This document shows positions 60,777-64,000 of a DNA stretch of 64,000 bases, one piece after another. Under the pieces are notes generated by a model that was not told the origin of the DNA, made no database searches, and saw nothing but the letters and a program-made list of their open reading frames with translations. Position numbers and translations under genes: made by a program. The stretch is from Candidatus Rifleibacterium amylolyticum (GTDB taxonomy: Bacteria; Muiribacteriota; Ozemobacteria; Ozemobacterales; Ozemobacteraceae): assembly GCA_009917695.1 (NCBI GenBank), contig JAACJG010000009.1, positions 186,001-250,000 of the forward strand, in the 5' to 3' direction. Every line of letters begins with the position of its first letter. Within the stretch, counting starts at the first letter, position 1.

Positions 60777-62566
60777 TCGAGATTTTTCCAGTCCATGTGA
60801 ATGTATTCAGAGCCGGTATCGGCAACCTCGGCGATCAGGTTATCGCCGGGTTGCCAGACGGTCTGACCTTCGAGGCGATAAAAGCATTTACCCTCAAATA
60901 TGCGCGCCAACGGCATTCTGACTGTAGCCGTGTATTCGTCGTCTGAGATTTTCTGCATCGGCAAAGCTTTGCGAACTTCAGTGCTCCAGTTGCCGATTTC
61001 TGCAAAGTTGCCGGTAAAAAAGACTTTCGCCTTTTCCGGCAGATAAGAAGCCTTGAGTTTGAGCGTAACCGTTCGGCTGCCCCAGGCTTTTTCGTCGAAA
61101 AAACGCCGCTGCCAGCGCCGAAAAACCTTTTCATAGTGACCTGTCTTGACATCCGCCATGAATACGGCAAAGCTTCTGCCGGCAAGCGAGGTCTGCAGGC
61201 GTCCCTGGCGAACAATCGCGCGGGCCGGCCCGATTTTCGAATCCATGACTTTCGGCAGCCCGTCTGCATGCAACGCGAAATCTATCTGACGGGGGCTGTC
61301 ATCGTTGTTAAAAACAACGACGGCCATCTGATCGGGCATCAACCGGGCAAAAGCATAGGTGCCGGCATCTGCGTGCAGGTTGCACTGTAAGCCGCGCCGC
61401 AGCGCCGGGCTGCTTTTACGCAGAGCAATAAGTTCGCGCGTAAAGTTGAAAAGATCGCTGTCAGCGGCAAACTCCATCGAACGCCGATTCTCGGGCTCCG
61501 GCTCATGCGCACCAGTCAAACCCTGCTCATCACCGTAATTCAAAGTTGGTATACCGCGGGCGGTAAGAATAAAAGCCAGGGCCAGACGATACTTGCGTTC
61601 ATCGCCATCACATGAAGTAATGAAACGGTCGAGGTCGTGGTTGTCGAGAAAAGTTGCGAGCAGGCCGGCGTCGGGGTATTTGCGGTCAAAATAGATGCGT
61701 GATGCAAGCCGGCGCATATCGGCACCCCTGGCAAAAACGTCTTTCATCGTGTAATAGAGTGGAAAGTCAAACAGACTGTTGAAGCCACCTTCTTTCCATA
61801 TTGTCAGAGTTGCCTCAGGGTCGCCGTGCAGATATTCACCGAGCAGCAGAAAACCAGGCCCGCCATCATTCTGCGACGATGCATTGAAATCACGCCAGAA
61901 ATCAACCGGCACATGCTTTACCGCATCGAGTCTGAAGCCATCTGGCTGCAGGCGATCGATCCAGTGTCGGCCGACCAGGCGAAAAAATGTCTTAACTACC
62001 GGCTTCTGCGAAGCAAAATCGGGCAATCCGAAAATCCTGCGGTTGGTAAGTTGTTCGGTGTCGTGCCAGTCGACGATATCGAGAGGCGGGTTGAACCATT
62101 CCGGGTTGGCTTCGACAAAAGGTGCATCATAACCCATGTGATTGACAACCATATCGAGAACGAGCTTCATGTCAGCCTGGCGCAGGCGCTGACGCAGTTC
62201 AACAAGTTCTTTTTCGCTGCCAAAACGCGAATCTACTGACCAGAAATCATGTACCCAGTAACCATGATAAGGTTGATGCTTGAAGAAGCGTTCATTACGA
62301 TTGGTAAAAAACGGGCTGAGCCAGATTCCGGTCACCCCAAGATTCTCGAGATAGTCCAATTTTTGTAGAAGACCAGCGATGTCGCCACCATGAAAACCAT
62401 TTATATCGGAGGTGTCGACCTCGTGATCGTTGCTCTTGTCGCCATTACAGAAGCGATCGATGAAGACAAAATACAGTATCTGATCTTTCCAGTCTTCAAT
62501 AGATTTTGCATTGAGTGGCATTGCAGCCAGCAGGGCGAGCAGGAGCAGGGCTATGGTTTTTTTCAT
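60773..62566 (-). CDS. secreted alpha-amylase family protein (GH13) with C-terminal CBM20
   Basis: 597 aa. Signal peptide at residues 1-20 (LLALLAAMPLNA). GH13 barrel with nucleophile Asp214 (DGFRLDAVKH), acid/base Glu244 (LLGEYLHG) and Asp310 (FLDNHD). After a C-terminal beta-domain, about residues 497-597 read as a starch-binding CBM20 (VTLKLKASYLPEKAKVFFTGN, IGNWSTEV, FYRLEGQTVWQPGDN). It should cut alpha-1,4 links in starch or maltodextrins outside the cell or in the periplasm. Convergent with the TPR gene, overlapping by 4 nt. Confidence 0.93.
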   Translation of the reverse strand: MKKTIALLLLALLAAMPLNAKSIEDWKDQILYFVFIDRFCNGDKSNDHEVDTSDINGFHGGDIAGLLQKLDYLENLGVTGIWLSPFFTNRNERFFKHQPYHGYWVHDFWSVDSRFGSEKELVELRQRLRQADMKLVLDMVVNHMGYDAPFVEANPEWFNPPLDIVDWHDTEQLTNRRIFGLPDFASQKPVVKTFFRLVGRHWIDRLQPDGFRLDAVKHVPVDFWRDFNASSQNDGGPGFLLLGEYLHGDPEATLTIWKEGGFNSLFDFPLYYTMKDVFARGADMRRLASRIYFDRKYPDAGLLATFLDNHDLDRFITSCDGDERKYRLALAFILTARGIPTLNYGDEQGLTGAHEPEPENRRSMEFAADSDLFNFTRELIALRKSSPALRRGLQCNLHADAGTYAFARLMPDQMAVVVFNNDDSPRQIDFALHADGLPKVMDSKIGPARAIVRQGRLQTSLAGRSFAVFMADVKTGHYEKVFRRWQRRFFDEKAWGSRTVTLKLKASYLPEKAKVFFTGNFAEIGNWSTEVRKALPMQKISDDEYTATVRMPLARIFEGKCFYRLEGQTVWQPGDNLIAEVADTGSEYIHMDWKNLD

Positions 62567-62653
62567 AATCCGGTCAACCTTTCAATGACATGAGATCTTG
62601 CATCAAGTCACATTATAACAGGCACTGTCACGAAAATCACAAGCTTTAACCGT

Positions 62654-64000
62654 TCAGGAAAAATGATCGAAAAGGCCGGTGGTGCGATACTGCAAGGCCT
62701 CAGCCAGATGACTTGCGGCAATAAACTCGGACTCATCGAGATCAGCAATGGTTCTGGCAATAACCAGCACCTTGTCGTATCCCCTGGCCGAAAGAGCAAA
62801 GCGACGGGCGGCGGCGATCAGCATTTTCTGGGAATCAGAATCAATGCGACAATATTGTTCGATTTTTTTGCCGGAGAGGTTTGCGTTGAGAAGCATTCCG
62901 GCAGGATCATTGCGATGTTTCTGAAGCGCGCGGGCTTTAACGACTCGTTCACGCACTGTCTCTGAGCTTTCACCGCCAGGTTTTTCTGCGAGTTCCCATG
63001 GTTGCAGACGTGGCACATGCACCTGAAGATCGATACGATCGAGCAACGGGCCGGAAAGTCGCTGTCGATACTTGCTGATCTGGCGGTTGTCGCACACACA
63101 CTCAGATGTGGGGTCGGTACTGAAACCACATGGGCAAGGATTCATCGCTGCCGCAAACAAAAACCGGGCCGGAAACAGGCAGGTCTGGGCCGCGCGCGAT
63201 ATTGAAACCGAGCCGGAAGAAAGTGGTTCGCGCAGAACTTCGAGAACCGATTTTTTGAATTCAGGAAGTTCGTCGAGAAACAGCACACCATGATGCGCCA
63301 GCGAAACTTCGCCAGGTCCCGGCGATCTACCACCACCGATAAGGGCAACATCAGAAAGTGTATGATGCGGGTCACGGAATGGTCGTTGTCTGATCAGACC
63401 GGCACCCGGCGGCAGCAGTCCTTTTATGCTGTATATGCGCGTCACATCGAGTGCCTCGACAAAATCGAGTGGCGGCAGGATCGACGGCAGTGCACGCGCC
63501 AGCATTGTCTTACCAGAGCCTGGCGGTCCGGAAAATATGATGTTGTGACCGCCGGCGGCGGCAACTTCGAGGGCGCGGCGGGCCATCGCCTGGCCTTTGA
63601 TGCCTGACATATCGTTGAACGCGAATATTTCATCGGCCTGGCGCTCGTGGTCGTGGGTCGGCAAATCGGCAACCGGCGCTTTCCCGCTCGAAAATGCGGC
63701 GACCAGTTCCCCGATGGTGGCATAAGAAACGACTTCGAGCTCAGGCACGACCAGAGCTTCACGCGCATTGTCGCGGGGCAGAACGATGCCCTTGTATCCC
63801 AGCTGGAGCGCCATAAGCGCTATGGGCAGAACACCCCGGGTGTGGCGCAATTCACCATTCAAACTGAGTTCACCGACAAAAATGTATTCACGACTGAGTG
63901 TGTCAGGAATAAGCTCCATCGATGTAAGAATCGAAACAGCTATAGGCAGATCAAGGCCGGAGCCCTCTTTGCGCAGATCGGCAGGAGCAAGATTTACGAC
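62654..64000 (-). CDS. comM: ComM/YifB Mg-chelatase-like AAA+ ATPase, 5' end outside window
   Basis: At least 449 residues; the frame stays open to the right edge (VVNLAPADLRKEGSGLDLPIA at the edge is the conserved YifB region), so the N-terminus is missing. The Lon-type S16-like N-domain is followed by the AAA+ core: FSGPPGSGKTMLARALPSILPP (Walker A), VLFLDELPEF (Walker B), then MNPCPCGF with a Cys cluster (PCPCGF, CVC) and a C-terminal Mg-chelatase domain. Homologues are hexameric helicases that drive branch migration during natural transformation. Confidence 0.93.
   Translation of the reverse strand, partial: VVNLAPADLRKEGSGLDLPIAVSILTSMELIPDTLSREYIFVGELSLNGELRHTRGVLPIALMALQLGYKGIVLPRDNAREALVVPELEVVSYATIGELVAAFSSGKAPVADLPTHDHERQADEIFAFNDMSGIKGQAMARRALEVAAAGGHNIIFSGPPGSGKTMLARALPSILPPLDFVEALDVTRIYSIKGLLPPGAGLIRQRPFRDPHHTLSDVALIGGGRSPGPGEVSLAHHGVLFLDELPEFKKSVLEVLREPLSSGSVSISRAAQTCLFPARFLFAAAMNPCPCGFSTDPTSECVCDNRQISKYRQRLSGPLLDRIDLQVHVPRLQPWELAEKPGGESSETVRERVVKARALQKHRNDPAGMLLNANLSGKKIEQYCRIDSDSQKMLIAAARRFALSARGYDKVLVIARTIADLDESEFIAASHLAEALQYRTTGLFDHFS

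Overview
The window looks like chromosomal DNA of a Gram-negative anaerobe from a deep-branching, poorly sampled lineage. Supporting signs are a B12-dependent glutamate mutase/methylaspartate operon, many Sec-exported or lipoprotein-type TPR proteins, outer-membrane-barrel-like and periplasmic enzymes, a bacterial deoxyhypusine-synthase homologue, and large multi-pass signalling cyclases. A Riflebacteria/Ozemobacteria-like origin is my inference from gene content, not a demonstrated placement. Several genes are best read with TTG or GTG starts placed behind good Shine-Dalgarno sequences (glmE, trmJ, the M16 peptidase, parB, the MBL hydrolase).

Layout. 1-6.5 kb (minus): tightly overlapping operon gntR-glmS-glmL-glmE-mal-atuA-like, the front half of methylaspartate-type glutamate fermentation, with an operator placed over its own promoter. 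6.5-7.8 kb (minus): DNA-deoxyinosine glycosylase and an O-methyltransferase. 7.9-9.2 kb (plus): two Hsp20 genes, the first apparently exported. 9.2-17.7 kb: accessory zone with an Rpn/PD-(D/E)XK nuclease and a remnant of the same family, a 37-aa basic protein, a PIN toxin-antitoxin pair, and a MazG-PLD-helicase-S24 fusion. 17.9-23.1 kb: SLC12-like transporter, VanX-type dipeptidase, HD hydrolase, two small lipoproteins, tRNA-Val and trmJ. 23.5-29.3 kb: two overlapping membrane cyclase genes. 29.3-33.3 kb: DHS homologue and an ABC-2 exporter interrupted by a MITE-like inverted repeat. 33.3-36.9 kb: secreted pullulanase-type GH13 and secreted unknowns. 37.0-46.8 kb (minus): long close-packed run TPR - barrel - HD-GYP - unknown - TPR - trpS - scpA - scpB - M16 - M24, divergent from parB. 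46.9-60.8 kb (plus): parB, MBL hydrolase, then a 12-kb block of two giant proteins (one with a MinD/ParA-like ATPase head), PP2C phosphatase, coiled-coil protein and a 20-repeat TPR protein. 60.8-64 kb (minus): secreted alpha-amylase with CBM20, then ComM/YifB cut by the window edge.

The two most interesting things are: (i) the cyclase pair at 23466-29325, whose active-site residues are lost in a complementary way, so one gene looks like the metal-binding half and the other like the nucleotide/transition-state half of an obligate heterodimer; and (ii) the 48.7-60.8 kb block, where giant proteins of no family I recognise sit with a MinD-like ATPase domain whose Walker B Asp is Asn, a PP2C phosphatase and repeat scaffolds, a plausible undescribed cytoplasmic assembly.

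No CRISPR array, rRNA, prophage or complete insertion sequence was seen. All function calls come from motif reading without database searches.
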